Source of the DNA: Pseudomonadota bacterium
GTDB taxonomy: Bacteria; Pseudomonadota; Gammaproteobacteria; Burkholderiales; Burkholderiaceae_F
NCBI GenBank assembly: GCA_029778535.1
Contig: JAKOQB010000055.1
Coordinates: forward strand, 1-64,000
Length of the DNA: 64,000 nucleotides
Direction of reading: 5' to 3'
Each line of letters opens with the position of its first letter. Positions within the stretch are counted from its first letter, which is position 1. The position numbers and the translations under genes were made by a program. The notes under the pieces are model-generated. The model was not told where the DNA came from, ran no database searches, and saw only the letters and a list, made by a program, of their open reading frames with translations. Positions 41,945-51,289 of this stretch are shown piece after piece.

Positions 41945-42444
41945 AGCACCACCGGCTTGTCGGACAGCTCGTTCGGATTGACTTCGCCGGGCACAAGCGG
42001 GAAGTGTCGTGCCAGAACCGCGCCGATCGCCTGCACGCCCGCGATCACGCCGGCCTCGAAATCATCGCGGCGGAAATGCTCGCGCACGACGTTGCAGATC
42101 GCCTCCCATTCGTGGCGCGGCACATGGCGCGCGATGCCGCGGTCAGCGACGATCTCGATCGCGTGATCGGCCAGATCCACGTACAGCAGCACGCCGTTGT
42201 TCGCCTCGGTGTCCCACACGCGCAGCTTGGCGAACACCATCGTCGCGCGCTGGCGCGCCGGCGCGTCGCGCTTCAGATAGCTCCACGGCAGCGACGCCTC
42301 GACCGCGAAGCGGATCTCGCCCGAGTGCAAGGTTTCCGTCTGCGCGATGGCGGCGCGGATGCGCTCGAGCGACTCCGGCGGCAGCATGCGATGCACGCGG
42401 CGCGGCGTGACCAGCCAGTGCTTGAGCCAGCGCTTCAGTCGCAT
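41941..42444 (-). CDS. TPM-domain protein, soluble form
   Basis: A 167-aa TPM (TLP18.3/Psb32/MOLO-1) domain protein. Residues from HRMLPPESLERIRAAIAQTE lead into SGEIRFAVEASLPWSYLKRD, KLRVWDTEANNGVLLYVDLA and DHAIEIVADRGIARHVPRHE, the family core. There is no signal peptide, and a basic N-terminus (MRLKRWLKHWLVTPRRV) may touch membranes. Its start overlaps the previous TPM gene stop (TGATG). Confidence 0.9.
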   Translation of the reverse strand: MRLKRWLKHWLVTPRRVHRMLPPESLERIRAAIAQTETLHSGEIRFAVEASLPWSYLKRDAPARQRATMVFAKLRVWDTEANNGVLLYVDLADHAIEIVADRGIARHVPRHEWEAICNVVREHFRRDDFEAGVIAGVQAIGAVLARHFPLVPGEVNPNELSDKPVVL

Positions 42445-43352
42445 CACCAGTCTCCACCGGCGCCGCCGCCGCCGAAGTCGCCACCGCCGCCCGAACTCCA
42501 TCCTCCGCCGCCGCCCGACGACCAGCCGCCGCCCCCGCTCCAGCCGCCGGGGATAAACACGCCGCCGCGCCGGCCGCCGAGCACGCGACCGGCGCCGGAC
42601 ATGCCGCCGAAGAGCGAGAAAATGAGCACCGCGATCCCTGCCACCGCGCCGAGCGCGAGCGACGACAGCATCCATCCTGCCACCGCGCCCGCGCCGCCGC
42701 CGGCGAGCAGCGCGCCCGGCCGGCCGAAGACTCGCCGCAGGATCGCGCCCGCGACCACGCCGGCCATGATGAACGGCACCAGCAGCGCGAGCGCGCCTTC
42801 ACCGGCATCGATCTGGCGTTCCGACACCCCGGCCGGCGTCGGCAGCCCCTCGCCTTCGATCAGCTTGAAGATCGAATCCAGCCCCGAGGACAAGCCGCCG
42901 GCGAAATCGCCGCTCTTGAAACGCGGCGCGATCGCCTCGCGGATCACGCGCTTGGCAGCGACGTCGGGGATCGCGCCTTCGAGCGCCTTGGCCACCGCGA
43001 TCCAGACCTTGCGGTCGTCCTTCGCGACGACGATCAGCAGCCCGTCGCCGATGCCCTTGCGGCCCATCTTCCACGCGTCGCCGATGCGTTGCGCGTAGTC
43101 GGAGATCGGCTCCGGCTGTGTCGTCGCGACCATCACGATCGCGATCTGCGAGCCGTGCGCGGTCTCGAATGCGGCGAGCTTGTTGTCGAGCGCCTGCCTG
43201 TCGGCCGCCGACAGCGTGCCGGTGAAGTCGCTCACGCGCGCCAGCGGCGGGATCGCGAGCAGCCCGTCCGGCTGCCGCCCCTGCGCGAGTGCGCCGGCGG
43301 CGGCGGCCGTGAAGAGCAGCAGCGCGGCGAGCGCGCGCAGCCAGCGGGTCAT
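42444..43352 (-). CDS. YgcG-type TPM-domain membrane protein
   Basis: A 302-aa protein: signal peptide MTRWLRALAALLLFTAAAAG, a TPM domain (VSDFTGTLSAADRQALDNKL, IAIVMVATTQPEPISDYAQR, GIGDGLLIVVAKDDRKVWIA), two or three membrane helices, and a tail made of Gly/Ser/Trp repeats (GGGWSSGGGGGWSSGGGGDF). This architecture is the typical YgcG form found beside LemA. It lies 16 bases after lemA. The partner role of LemA and TPM proteins is not settled; envelope assembly is a suggestion only. Confidence 0.94.
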   Translation of the reverse strand: MTRWLRALAALLLFTAAAAGALAQGRQPDGLLAIPPLARVSDFTGTLSAADRQALDNKLAAFETAHGSQIAIVMVATTQPEPISDYAQRIGDAWKMGRKGIGDGLLIVVAKDDRKVWIAVAKALEGAIPDVAAKRVIREAIAPRFKSGDFAGGLSSGLDSIFKLIEGEGLPTPAGVSERQIDAGEGALALLVPFIMAGVVAGAILRRVFGRPGALLAGGGAGAVAGWMLSSLALGAVAGIAVLIFSLFGGMSGAGRVLGGRRGGVFIPGGWSGGGGWSSGGGGGWSSGGGGDFGGGGAGGDW

Positions 43353-43368
43353 GTCAGGCGGTCGGGCA

Positions 43369-43965
43369 CTACTTCTTCGGTGCGCCGAAATCGACCGTCG
43401 GCGGCTTGCTGATCACCGCCTCGTTCTCGACCGCGAACTGCGCCTTCTCCTTGTAGCCGAACATCATCGCGGTCAGGTTGACCGGGAACTGGCGCACCAG
43501 CACGTTGTAGTCCTGCGTGGCCTTGATGAAGCGGTTGCGCGCGACCGTGATGCGGTTCTCCGTGCCTTCCAGTTGCGTGCGCAAGTCCTGGAAACCGGCG
43601 TTGGTCTTCAGATCCGGATAACGCTCGGCGACCACCATCAGCCGCGACAGCGCGCTCGACAGTTCGCCCTGCGCCTGCTGGAACTTCGCGAATGCGGCCG
43701 GATCGTTGACGAGTTCGGGCGTGGCCTGGATCGACGTCGCCTTGGCGCGCGCCTCGATCACACGCGTCAGCGTCTCCTGTTCGAAGTTCGCCTCGCCCTT
43801 CACCGTGTTGACGATGTTCGGGATCAGATCGGCGCGGCGCTGGTACTGCGACAGCACTTCGGACCACGCGGCCTTCACCGCTTCGTCCTTCGACTGGATC
43901 TCGTTGTAGCCGCAGCCGGCCAGCAGCGACACCAGCACCACTGCGATCAACGCGCGCAAACGCAT
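43369..43965 (-). CDS. lemA: LemA family lipoprotein
   Basis: LemA protein (198 aa). The lipobox LLAGC puts the lipidated Cys at residue 18, so it is a lipoprotein. The coiled-coil body includes NEIQSKDEAVKAAWSEVLSQ, YQRRADLIPNIVNTVKGEAN and LMVVAERYPDLKTNAGFQDL, all classic LemA blocks, then FNVAR-like NRFIKATQDYNVLVRQFPVN. It is the first gene of a unit with two TPM-domain genes and a Yip1-like membrane protein. Confidence 0.96.
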   Translation of the reverse strand: MRLRALIAVVLVSLLAGCGYNEIQSKDEAVKAAWSEVLSQYQRRADLIPNIVNTVKGEANFEQETLTRVIEARAKATSIQATPELVNDPAAFAKFQQAQGELSSALSRLMVVAERYPDLKTNAGFQDLRTQLEGTENRITVARNRFIKATQDYNVLVRQFPVNLTAMMFGYKEKAQFAVENEAVISKPPTVDFGAPKK

Positions 43966-44041
43966 GGTTTCTCCTCGACGGTTGGTGGACAGGCGCCGCT
44001 CACATGGCGCCGCGGCGGATTATTTCAAGACCGCGCTCCGC

Positions 44042-44431
44042 TCAGGGCCGAGAGAAGCGCGCAGCGAGCGCCTCCTCGTAGCGCACCCACGCGGCGCGCG
44101 AGGTTGCCGCGCGGCCCGACAGCTCGAGCTGGATCAGCAGCGCGCGCAGCCGCCGCGCTTGCGGCGAATCCACGCGCGGCGCGATTTCCTCGCGCTCCAC
44201 CTGCGCGACCAGCCGGTTGATCTCCGCGATCTGCTGCGCATCGGGCGGCACGTAGCCGGCGTTCCTCAGGATGCGGTTGGCCACGCGCAGTTCCTCCGGC
44301 ACCAGCAGATCGTCGTCGAGATCGAGTGGCCGGCCCGCACCCGGCAGGTCGTCGAACTCGCCGCGCGCGACCGCCTCCTCGATGCGCCGTTCGACCAGCG
44401 CCGTCAGTCCGGGGAAACCGTTGAGCAGCAT
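44042..44431 (-). CDS. DUF1992 domain protein
   Basis: A 129-aa soluble protein of the DUF1992 family, the domain also found in animal DnaJ homologue C28. It reads LTALVERRIEEAVARGEFDD, LPGAGRPLDLDDDLLVPEEL, RVANRILRNAGYVPP and ends in a basic helix. Length and motif order fit. Function unknown. It lies 76 bases upstream of lemA on the same strand. Confidence 0.9.
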   Translation of the reverse strand: MLLNGFPGLTALVERRIEEAVARGEFDDLPGAGRPLDLDDDLLVPEELRVANRILRNAGYVPPDAQQIAEINRLVAQVEREEIAPRVDSPQARRLRALLIQLELSGRAATSRAAWVRYEEALAARFSRP

Positions 44432-44522
44432 GCGCGGAATGTTAGCCCGACGCGCGCATAGCTGTTGCGCCGATTGCGAATCATCAACTTCTTCCCGGCC
44501 TGCCTTGTCAGAATGAAATTAG
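44432..44522. other. Short gap before the cytochrome remnant
   Basis: About 90 bases with no gene or repeat recognised; the AT-richer part (44471-44522) is likely the DUF1992 promoter region on the minus strand. Confidence 0.4.
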
Positions 44523-44846
44523 ATGGTCGCATCGCGCAGCGTGGACCGGGCATCCGCACGATCGATGCTGCAGCAGTCGGTGCAGCGCCATGAGGACTTG
44601 ACTACGTACGCGAAATGCAATGGCGGCGCGTTCCCGACGCAATTGGCGTGGGGAGTGATCGACGGGCGCCCGACCGAAATCGGCGCGCACGGCACGCGCG
44701 AAATGCCGATCTGGGGGCAGGAGCTGCGCCGCGAAGCGTTACGGCCACCTGATCGAATGAAGCCCGGCGATCCGAGCCCCGAGTGGTACGTGGCCGGGCG
44801 TATCAGCGCGCTGGTGGACTATCTGGCGAGCATCCAGGCCAAGTGA
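44523..44846 (+). pseudogene. cytochrome c-like remnant without heme motif
   Basis: The frame from 44523 reads SVQRHEDLTTYAKCNGGAFP, WGVIDGRPTEIGAHGTREMP, IWGQELRREALR and WYVAGRISALVDYLASIQAK. The middle and end match the C-terminal half of a class of small c-type cytochromes (methionine ligand in REMPIWG). The signal peptide and the CxxCH heme-binding site are missing; the first 20 codons look unrelated. It cannot bind heme covalently, so it is a fragment. Confidence 0.75.
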
Positions 44847-44939
44847 GATCGATGCGCGCGCCGGCGCGCATCGACAAACCCGCGCCGCGCGGGGCGATTG
44901 TCCGTACGATCGGACCCGCCCCGTAGAATCGGCGCGGTC

Positions 44940-45461
44940 ATGCAAGCCCAGGCCCGCTCCGCCGATCTGTACCGCCGCGCGCTGGCGCAGTTCGCCACCG
45001 GGATCACCGTGGTGACCACGCGCACGCCCGCGGGTGAGCCGGCCGGCATCACGGTCAATTCGTTCAATTCCGTGTCGCTCGATCCGCCGCTGGTGCTGTG
45101 GAGCCTGGCGCTCAGCGCGCGCTCGCACGATGCCTTTCGCCATTGCCAGCGCTATCTCGTCAACGTGCTGGCGGCCGATCAGCTCGATCTGGCCAAGCGT
45201 TTCGCCGCGCGCACCGGCGACAAGTTCGAAGCGACCGCGTGGGCGCCGACCGACAGCGGCCTGCCGCGCCTCGAAGGCTGCGTGGCGTGGTTCGAATGCG
45301 CGAACCGCAGCCAGTACGAGGAAGGCGACCACGTGATCCTGGTCGGCCGCGTCGAGAGCTTCGCCACCGCGCGCCGCACGCCGCTGATCTTCCACGACGG
45401 CCGCTACGTGACCCATCTGGTCGAGGCGCCCTTGCCGCCGGCGTTGCGGCCGCGCGCGTAG
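44940..45461 (+). CDS. flavin reductase family protein
   Basis: NAD(P)H-flavin oxidoreductase of the HpaC/RutF type (173 aa). It begins MQAQARSADLYRRALAQFAT, then GITVVTTRTPAGEPAGITVN, SFNSVSLDPPLVLWSLALSA and HCQRYLVNVLAADQLDLAKR, which are the FMN and NADH contacts. GDHVILVGRVESF and PLIFHDGRYV end the fold. It normally supplies reduced flavin to a monooxygenase; no partner gene is adjacent. It is convergent with the DMT exporter, three bases between stops. Confidence 0.92.
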   Translation: MQAQARSADLYRRALAQFATGITVVTTRTPAGEPAGITVNSFNSVSLDPPLVLWSLALSARSHDAFRHCQRYLVNVLAADQLDLAKRFAARTGDKFEATAWAPTDSGLPRLEGCVAWFECANRSQYEEGDHVILVGRVESFATARRTPLIFHDGRYVTHLVEAPLPPALRPRA

Positions 45462-45464
45462 GCG

Positions 45465-46346
45465 TCACCGGCGGCTGGCGAGGTGAATGCCGGCGACGAT
45501 CAGCGCGAGCGCCGCCGCGTGATACAGGTGCGGCGCTTCGCCGAGCAGCGCCGTCGACAGCGCGGCCGCGAAAAGCGGCGTCAGGTTGGCGAAGTACACG
45601 GGAATGATCGCGCCCACTTGCGACACGCCGCGGTCCCAGCAGTAGTACGCGACGATCGACGGAAACAGCGCGACGTACAGCACCACCAGCAGCATCGGCG
45701 CGGTCCAGTGGATTCGCGTTGCGCCGAACGCCGCCTCCGCCGCCGCGAACGGCGCGATCGCCAGCACGCCGAACACCATCTGCAGCGTCAGGAACGGCGC
45801 GAACGGCAGCTTGGGCCGGCGCGTGCGCAGCAGCCACGTGTAGACGGTCCAGGTCAGGTTCGCCGCGAGCATGATCAGGTCGCCCGCGACGAACGACACC
45901 TCGAGCAGGTTGGCCGGGTCGCCACGCGCGAGCACGACCAGCACGCCGACGATCGACAGCGCCGCGCCCAGCCACTGCGCGTTGCGCGGATGCTCGCCGA
46001 AGAACAGGGCGCCCACCGCGAGCACGAACACCGGCGTGCTGGAGGCGATCAGCGTCACGTTCAGCGCCGTCGAGGTCTGCACCGCCAGATACTGGAACGT
46101 GTTGTAGCCGCCGACGCCGATCACGCCGATCAGCGCGATCGTGCGCCACTGCGCGCGCAGCGCCGCGCCGTGCGCGCGCAGCGCACGCCACGCGAACGGC
46201 AGCAGAATCAGGAGCGCGAGCGCCCAGCGCAGGAACGACAGCGCCAGCGGCGGCATCTCGCCCACCAGCATGCGCGCGAACACCGCATTGCCGGCCCAGA
46301 ACAGCGGCGGCAGCGTCAGCAGCACCGCGGTGCGGCGGTCGATCAA
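45465..46346 (-). CDS. EamA/DMT-family transporter
   Basis: Ten-helix drug/metabolite transporter with two EamA repeats (293 aa). TTG 46346 is used as start because it overlaps the upstream stop (TTGA) and gives [20 protein letters not shown]; downstream ATG codons cut into the second helix. Motifs: [80 protein letters not shown]. It probably exports an amino acid or related metabolite, since it is coupled to an amino-acid oxidase-like gene. Confidence 0.9.
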   Translation of the reverse strand: MIDRRTAVLLTLPPLFWAGNAVFARMLVGEMPPLALSFLRWALALLILLPFAWRALRAHGAALRAQWRTIALIGVIGVGGYNTFQYLAVQTSTALNVTLIASSTPVFVLAVGALFFGEHPRNAQWLGAALSIVGVLVVLARGDPANLLEVSFVAGDLIMLAANLTWTVYTWLLRTRRPKLPFAPFLTLQMVFGVLAIAPFAAAEAAFGATRIHWTAPMLLVVLYVALFPSIVAYYCWDRGVSQVGAIIPVYFANLTPLFAAALSTALLGEAPHLYHAAALALIVAGIHLASRR

Positions 46347-47476
46347 GCGCCGGCTCCGAGCAGCCGGCGCGGCGACAGCGCGGCCGGCTCGACGCCTTCG
46401 TCCGCGATGTCGGCGGGCAGCGGCTGCTCGAGCAGCAGCGCGGCCGCGGCGCGCGCCAGCGCCGGCCCCATCTGCAGTCCGTAGCCGCCCTGCCCGGCCA
46501 TCCAGAAGAAGCCGCTGGCGCGCGGATCGAAGCCGGCCACCGGCGAGCGATCGGGCGCGAACGTGCGCAGCCCGGCCCACTTGCGGAGCACGCGCTTCAC
46601 CGACGCGCTGGTCGCGCGTTCGAAGTGATCGACCGCGAGCGCGACGTCGATCTCCTCCGGTTGCGCATCGCACGGCGGCGACGGCGTCTCGTCGGCCGGG
46701 CACAGCAGCAGGCGCCCGGCGTCCGGTTTGAAGTAGAACGTCTCGGCGATCTCGATCACCGCCGGCCAGCGTGCCACGCTCACGCCGTCCGGCGCATCGA
46801 CGATCAGCGCGGTGCGGCGCAGCGGCTGCATGCCGAGCGGCGCCAGCCCCGCGAGCTGCGCGATCTCGTCGACCCAGGCGCCGCCGGCGTTGACCACGAT
46901 CGGCGCGCGCAGAACGCGCGCGCCGATGTGGACGCTCCAGCCGCCGGCGTCACGTTCGAGCGCGGCGACCGGCGCGTTGGTGATCGTCTGCCCGCCGCGC
47001 GCCTTGAACGCGCGCAGATACCCCATGTGCAGCGCGTTGGCGTCGATGTCCTTCGACGTCGGGTCGAGCAGCGCGTGCACGCACGCGTCGGGCCGCAGGA
47101 TCGGAATCCAGGCGCGCACTTCATCGGGCGTCAGCGGCTGCAGGATCCGCGCCAGTTGCGGCTCGGCGAGCATCCGCCGCGCTTCCTCGGCGCGCTGCGC
47201 AGTGCCGATGAACAGCATGCCGCGTGCTATCAGCAGCGGCACGTCGCAAAATCCCGGCGGCGGTGCGTCGTAGAAGGCGCGGCTCGCGCGCGTCAGCGCG
47301 CGCACGACCGCGTTGCCGTAGGCCGGCGCGTACATCGCCGCCGAGCGCCCGGTCGTGTGATAGCCCGGCTGCGATTCGCGCTCGAGCAGGATCACGCTGC
47401 GCGTCGCCGCGAGTTCATAGGCGATCGACGCACCGGCGATGCCGGCGCCGATCACGAGGATGTCGGTGTCCGTCAT
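46343..47476 (-). CDS. FAD-dependent oxidoreductase (D-amino-acid oxidase/dehydrogenase-like)
   Basis: DAO-family flavoprotein (377 aa). It opens [20 protein letters not shown], the FAD loop GAGIAG. Further family blocks: [60 protein letters not shown] and [20 protein letters not shown]. It oxidises an amine or amino acid; the substrate is unclear. It is translationally coupled to the DMT exporter. The start is 34 bases from the divergent acetyltransferase gene. Confidence 0.92.
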   Translation of the reverse strand: MTDTDILVIGAGIAGASIAYELAATRSVILLERESQPGYHTTGRSAAMYAPAYGNAVVRALTRASRAFYDAPPPGFCDVPLLIARGMLFIGTAQRAEEARRMLAEPQLARILQPLTPDEVRAWIPILRPDACVHALLDPTSKDIDANALHMGYLRAFKARGGQTITNAPVAALERDAGGWSVHIGARVLRAPIVVNAGGAWVDEIAQLAGLAPLGMQPLRRTALIVDAPDGVSVARWPAVIEIAETFYFKPDAGRLLLCPADETPSPPCDAQPEEIDVALAVDHFERATSASVKRVLRKWAGLRTFAPDRSPVAGFDPRASGFFWMAGQGGYGLQMGPALARAAAALLLEQPLPADIADEGVEPAALSPRRLLGAGA

Positions 47477-47510
47477 GGCCGAAGATTACCGAAGCCTAGA
47501 ATCCTTCCCG

Positions 47511-48020
47511 ATGCAGATCCGCCGACTGACACCCGAAGACGCCGTTGCGTACCGAGCGCTGCGACTGCGCGCGCTGCGCGAGCATCCGCAGGCGTTCCGC
47601 TCCAGCTACGAAGAAGAGCAAGGCAAGTCGGCCGACTGGGCCGCGCGACGCCTGGGCAACAACGATGGATACTTTCTCGGGGCCTTCAGCGACGCGGCCG
47701 CATTGGTCGGCGCGGTCGGCCTGCAACTGGAGCAGCGCCACAAGCTGCGCCACCAGGGCAAGGTGATCGGCATGTACGTCGCGCCCGAATTCGCACGCCG
47801 GGGTGTCGGGCAGGCACTGATCGAGGCCCTGGTATCGCAGGCGCGCGCGATCGACCACCTGGAGTCGCTGCTGCTGACGGTCACGAGCACCCATGCCCAC
47901 GTGGGCAAGCTGTACCGGAGCGCCGGCTTCGTCGAGTGCGGCCGCGAGCCGCGCGCCCTGAAGCTCGACGGCCGCTATTACGACAAGACGCTGATGTTCC
48001 TCGACCTGCGCGCGGAGTAA
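47511..48020 (+). CDS. GNAT N-acetyltransferase
   Basis: A 169-aa GNAT protein. ATG 47511 gives [20 protein letters not shown], then [20 protein letters not shown]. The acetyl-CoA loop is [20 protein letters not shown] (R-R-G-V-G) and [20 protein letters not shown] is the C-terminal strand. The substrate is unknown. It sits eleven bases before kynB, so it may be in the same transcript, but its relation to tryptophan breakdown is doubtful. Confidence 0.93.
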   Translation: MQIRRLTPEDAVAYRALRLRALREHPQAFRSSYEEEQGKSADWAARRLGNNDGYFLGAFSDAAALVGAVGLQLEQRHKLRHQGKVIGMYVAPEFARRGVGQALIEALVSQARAIDHLESLLLTVTSTHAHVGKLYRSAGFVECGREPRALKLDGRYYDKTLMFLDLRAE

Positions 48021-48031
48021 ATTCGCGCGCC

Positions 48032-48652
48032 ATGGCTCGCGTGTACGACATCTCGCCCTCGGTGCGCCCCGGGTTCCCCGTGTTTCCCGGCGACTCGCCG
48101 TTCGCGTTCCGCTGGACCTGGAAGCTCGGCCCGGACTGTCCGGTCAACGTGTCGGAGGTGTCGATGTCGCCGCACACCGGCGCGCACACCGATGCGCCGC
48201 TGCACTACGACGACGCGGGGGCGTCGATCGGTGAAGTGGCGCTCGAACCGTATCTGGGGCCGTGCCGCGTGATCCATGCGATCGGTGCGGCACGGATCGA
48301 ACCGCATCACCTCGCGCGGCGGCTGGTGAACACGCCGCCGCGCGTGCTGGTGCGAACCTACGAGCGCGTGCCGGCCGGCTGGGATTCGAGTTTCGCCGCC
48401 ATCGCGCCGGCGACGATCGAGTTGCTGCACGAGCACGGCGTGCAACTCGTCGGCATCGATACGCCGTCGCTCGATCCGGAACAGAGCAAGACGCTCGACA
48501 GCCATCAGGCCGTGCGCCGCCACCGCATGGCGATCCTGGAAGGCATCGTGCTCGACGCGATCCGTGAGGATGACTACGAACTGATCGCGCTGCCGCTCAA
48601 ATGGCACGGGCTCGACGCCAGCCCGGTGCGCGCGCTGCTGCGGGAGCTTTGA
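48032..48652 (+). CDS. kynB: arylformamidase (kynurenine formamidase)
   Basis: KynB (206 aa) hydrolyses N-formylkynurenine to kynurenine and formate. It carries the cyclase-family metal motif in [20 protein letters not shown] (HxGTHxDxPxH pattern), and [20 protein letters not shown] with [12 protein letters not shown], which distinguish bacterial KynB. It starts the kynBUA operon, four bases before kynU. No signal peptide is present, so it is cytosolic. Confidence 0.96.
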   Translation: MARVYDISPSVRPGFPVFPGDSPFAFRWTWKLGPDCPVNVSEVSMSPHTGAHTDAPLHYDDAGASIGEVALEPYLGPCRVIHAIGAARIEPHHLARRLVNTPPRVLVRTYERVPAGWDSSFAAIAPATIELLHEHGVQLVGIDTPSLDPEQSKTLDSHQAVRRHRMAILEGIVLDAIREDDYELIALPLKWHGLDASPVRALLREL

Positions 48653-48656
48653 TGCG

Positions 48657-49937
48657 ATGACACGCGACGACTGCGCCGCGCTCGACACCGCCGATCCGCT
48701 GGCCGAGCATCGCAGCGCCTTCGCTCTGGCCGACGGCGTGATCTATCTGGACGGCAACTCGCTCGGCGCGCTGCCGCGGGCGACCCCGGCGCGGGTGCGC
48801 GAGGTGATCGAGCGCGAATGGGGCGAAGGCCTGATCCGCTCGTGGAACGCGGCACGCTGGATCGAGGCGCCGCGCCGCGTGGGCGGCCTGATCGCGCGGC
48901 TGATCGGCGCGCTGCCGCACGAGGTGATCTGCGCCGATTCGACGTCGATCAACGTGTTCAAGGCGCTGGCGGCGGCGCTGAAGCTGCAGGCCGCGCGGCC
49001 GCGGGTGCGCGCGCGCGAGCGGCGCGTGGTGCTGTCGGAGCGGACGAATTTTCCGACGGATCTTTACATCGCCCAGGGACTGCTCGCGCTGCTGGGCGAC
49101 CGCTACGAGCTGAAGCTGGTCGATTTCGACGAAGTGGCCGAAGCGATCGACAACACGGTCGCGGTCGTCCTGGTCACGCACGTCAACTACCAGACCGGGG
49201 CGATGCACGACATGGCCGCCGTCACGCGCCGGGCGCGTGATGCCGGCGCGCTGATGATCTGGGACCTCGCGCACTCCGCCGGCGCGGTGCCGGTGAGTCT
49301 GAACGACTGCGGTGCCGACTTCGCGGTCGGCTGCGGCTACAAGTACCTGAACGGCGGACCGGGGGCGCCGGCGTTCGCGTTCGTCGCCGAGCGGCACCTG
49401 AACGCGATCGCCGGCGATCCGTTCGCGCAGCCGCTGTCCGGCTGGCTCGGCCACCGCGCGCCGTTCGCGTTCGATCCGGCGTACGCGCCGGCGAGCGGGA
49501 TCGATCGCTTCGCCGTCGGCACGCCATCGATCGTCGCGCTGGCGGCGCTGGAGGTCGGCGTGCAGACCGTGCTCGCGGCGGGCATCGACGCGCTGCGCGC
49601 GAAATCCGTCGCGCTGACCGATCTCTTCGTCGAACTGGTCGAGAGCCGCTGCGCGGGCTTCGGGCTCACGCTCGCCTCGCCGCGCACGTCGGCCGACCGT
49701 GGCAGCCAGGTGTGTTTCGCGCACGAGCACGCGTGGCCGGTGATGCAGGCGCTCATTGCCAACCCCGCCCGCGCCGTCATAGGCGACTTCCGCGCGCCGG
49801 ACATTCTGCGCTTCGGCTTCGCGCCGCTGTACGTGCGCTACGTCGACGTGTGGGATGCAGTGGAGCAGCTGCGCGACGTGCTGGCCACGCGCGCATGGGA
49901 CCGCCCCGAGTTCAAGCAGCCGAGGACCGTGACGTGA
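48657..49937 (+). CDS. kynU: kynureninase
   Basis: PLP enzyme (426 aa) splitting kynurenine to anthranilate and alanine. Residues: [20 protein letters not shown] near the start, [20 protein letters not shown], the Asp in [12 protein letters not shown] that contacts the PLP ring N, and the Schiff-base Lys in [20 protein letters not shown]. Length is normal. It is coupled to kynA by a four-base overlap (GTGA). Confidence 0.97.
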   Translation: MTRDDCAALDTADPLAEHRSAFALADGVIYLDGNSLGALPRATPARVREVIEREWGEGLIRSWNAARWIEAPRRVGGLIARLIGALPHEVICADSTSINVFKALAAALKLQAARPRVRARERRVVLSERTNFPTDLYIAQGLLALLGDRYELKLVDFDEVAEAIDNTVAVVLVTHVNYQTGAMHDMAAVTRRARDAGALMIWDLAHSAGAVPVSLNDCGADFAVGCGYKYLNGGPGAPAFAFVAERHLNAIAGDPFAQPLSGWLGHRAPFAFDPAYAPASGIDRFAVGTPSIVALAALEVGVQTVLAAGIDALRAKSVALTDLFVELVESRCAGFGLTLASPRTSADRGSQVCFAHEHAWPVMQALIANPARAVIGDFRAPDILRFGFAPLYVRYVDVWDAVEQLRDVLATRAWDRPEFKQPRTVT

Positions 49938-50776
49938 ACGCAGGCGATCCGCCCGACCCCGCCGCCGACGGCGCGCGGATGGACTACGCGGACACGATGA
50001 GCTACGGCGACTACCTGCAACTCGACGCGATCCTGAACGCGCAGAAGCCGCGCTCGGGCGACCACAACGAGTGGCTGTTCATCATCCAGCACCAGACCAG
50101 CGAGCTGTGGATGAAGCTCGCGCTGATCGAGCTGCGCGCGGCGCGCGACGCCGTGCGCGCGGAACGCCTGCCGCCGGCCTTCAAGATGCTGGCGCGCGTG
50201 TCGCGCATCATGGAACAGCTGGTGCACGCGTGGGACGTGCTGTCGACGATGACGCCGTCCGAATACAGCGCGATCCGGCCGTTTCTCGGGGCCAGTTCCG
50301 GCTTTCAGTCGTGGCAGTACCGCGAAATCGAATACATCCTCGGCAACAAGAACCCGGCGATGCTCAAGCCGCACGCCCATCGTGCCGATATCCATGCAGA
50401 AGTCGAGCGCGCGCTGGCCGCGCCGAGCCTGTACGACGAGGCGATCCGCCTGCTGGCGCGGCGTGGCTTTGCGATCGACTCCGGGGTGCTGAACCGCGAT
50501 CTGCGGCAGCCGTGGCGGTTCGCGCCCTCGGTCGAGCAGGCCTGGCTGGCGGTGTACCGCGCGCCGGAAGAACACTGGGCGCTGTACGAGCTGGCGGAGG
50601 AACTGGTCGACCTGGAGGATGCGTTCCGCCAGTGGCGGTTCCGGCACGTGACGACGGTGGAGCGCATCATCGGCTTCAAGCGCGGCACCGGCGGCACCAG
50701 CGGCGTGGCGTACCTGCGCAAGATGCTCGACGTGGTGCTGTTTCCGGAGCTGTGGAAGGTGAGGACTGATTTGTGA
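49934..50776 (+). CDS. kynA: tryptophan 2,3-dioxygenase
   Basis: Heme dioxygenase (280 aa) opening the tryptophan indole ring, first step of the kynurenine pathway. GTG 49934 overlaps the kynU stop. Signature blocks: [40 protein letters not shown] (distal His/Gln region), [20 protein letters not shown] and [20 protein letters not shown], whose His is the expected heme ligand. The gene order kynB-kynU-kynA leads to anthranilate. Its last codons and stop lie at the edge of heptamer array C. Confidence 0.97.
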   Translation: MNAGDPPDPAADGARMDYADTMSYGDYLQLDAILNAQKPRSGDHNEWLFIIQHQTSELWMKLALIELRAARDAVRAERLPPAFKMLARVSRIMEQLVHAWDVLSTMTPSEYSAIRPFLGASSGFQSWQYREIEYILGNKNPAMLKPHAHRADIHAEVERALAAPSLYDEAIRLLARRGFAIDSGVLNRDLRQPWRFAPSVEQAWLAVYRAPEEHWALYELAEELVDLEDAFRQWRFRHVTTVERIIGFKRGTGGTSGVAYLRKMLDVVLFPELWKVRTDL

Positions 50777-50869
50777 TTTGTGATCCGTGATCGGTGATCC
50801 GTGATCCGTGGAGAACAGAGCGCGGAGCACGGCCAACGGATCACGGATCACGAACAACGGATCACGATC
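50773..50869. repeat. Heptamer repeat array C
   Basis: Left arm 50773-50810 of GTGATYY/GTGATCC units includes the kynA stop codon; right arm 50835-50869 holds GGATCAC units and ends at the base before the thioesterase ATG. The arms can pair over a 24-base loop. No Shine-Dalgarno sequence is left between the array and that ATG. Confidence 0.9.
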
Positions 50870-51280
50870 ATGACGTTCATCAAGCCCTACATGATCCGCC
50901 TGTCGCATTGCGATGCGACCGGACAGGTGTTCTATCCGAACTACTTCCACATCTTCAACGCGCTCGTCGAGGACTGGTTCTACGAGGCGATCGAGGTGCC
51001 GTTCGACCAGTTCCTGATGCAGCGCAATCTCAGCCTGCCGACGGTGAAGCTGGAGACGACCTTCAACGCGCCGTGCCGGATGGGCGAGCTGGTCGACTTC
51101 TGGCTGACGGTCACGCACATCGGCCGCTCGTCGCTGCGCTTCACGATGGGCGTCAGCAAGGACGGCGAAGATCGCGTGAAGATGCACCGCATCGCCGTGT
51201 GCGTCAGCCAGTCGACGCACCGGCCGGCGCCGATTCCCCCCGACGTGCGCGAGAAGATCCTCGAGTTCATGCGCGGCTGA
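50870..51280 (+). CDS. 4-hydroxybenzoyl-CoA-type thioesterase
   Basis: Hotdog-fold acyl-CoA thioesterase (136 aa). ATG 50870 gives MTFIKPYMIRLSHCDATGQV, then FYPNYFHIFNALVEDWFYEA, where the Asp of HCDATG is the active-site acid of the 4HBT family. LSLPTVKLETTFNAPCRMGE follows. The start directly abuts heptamer array C and lacks a visible ribosome site; a longer in-frame start at 50801 would translate the repeat (RITDHEQRITI) and seems unnatural. The physiological acyl-CoA is unknown. Confidence 0.9.
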   Translation: MTFIKPYMIRLSHCDATGQVFYPNYFHIFNALVEDWFYEAIEVPFDQFLMQRNLSLPTVKLETTFNAPCRMGELVDFWLTVTHIGRSSLRFTMGVSKDGEDRVKMHRIAVCVSQSTHRPAPIPPDVREKILEFMRG

Positions 51281-51289
51281 GGCCGCGCG

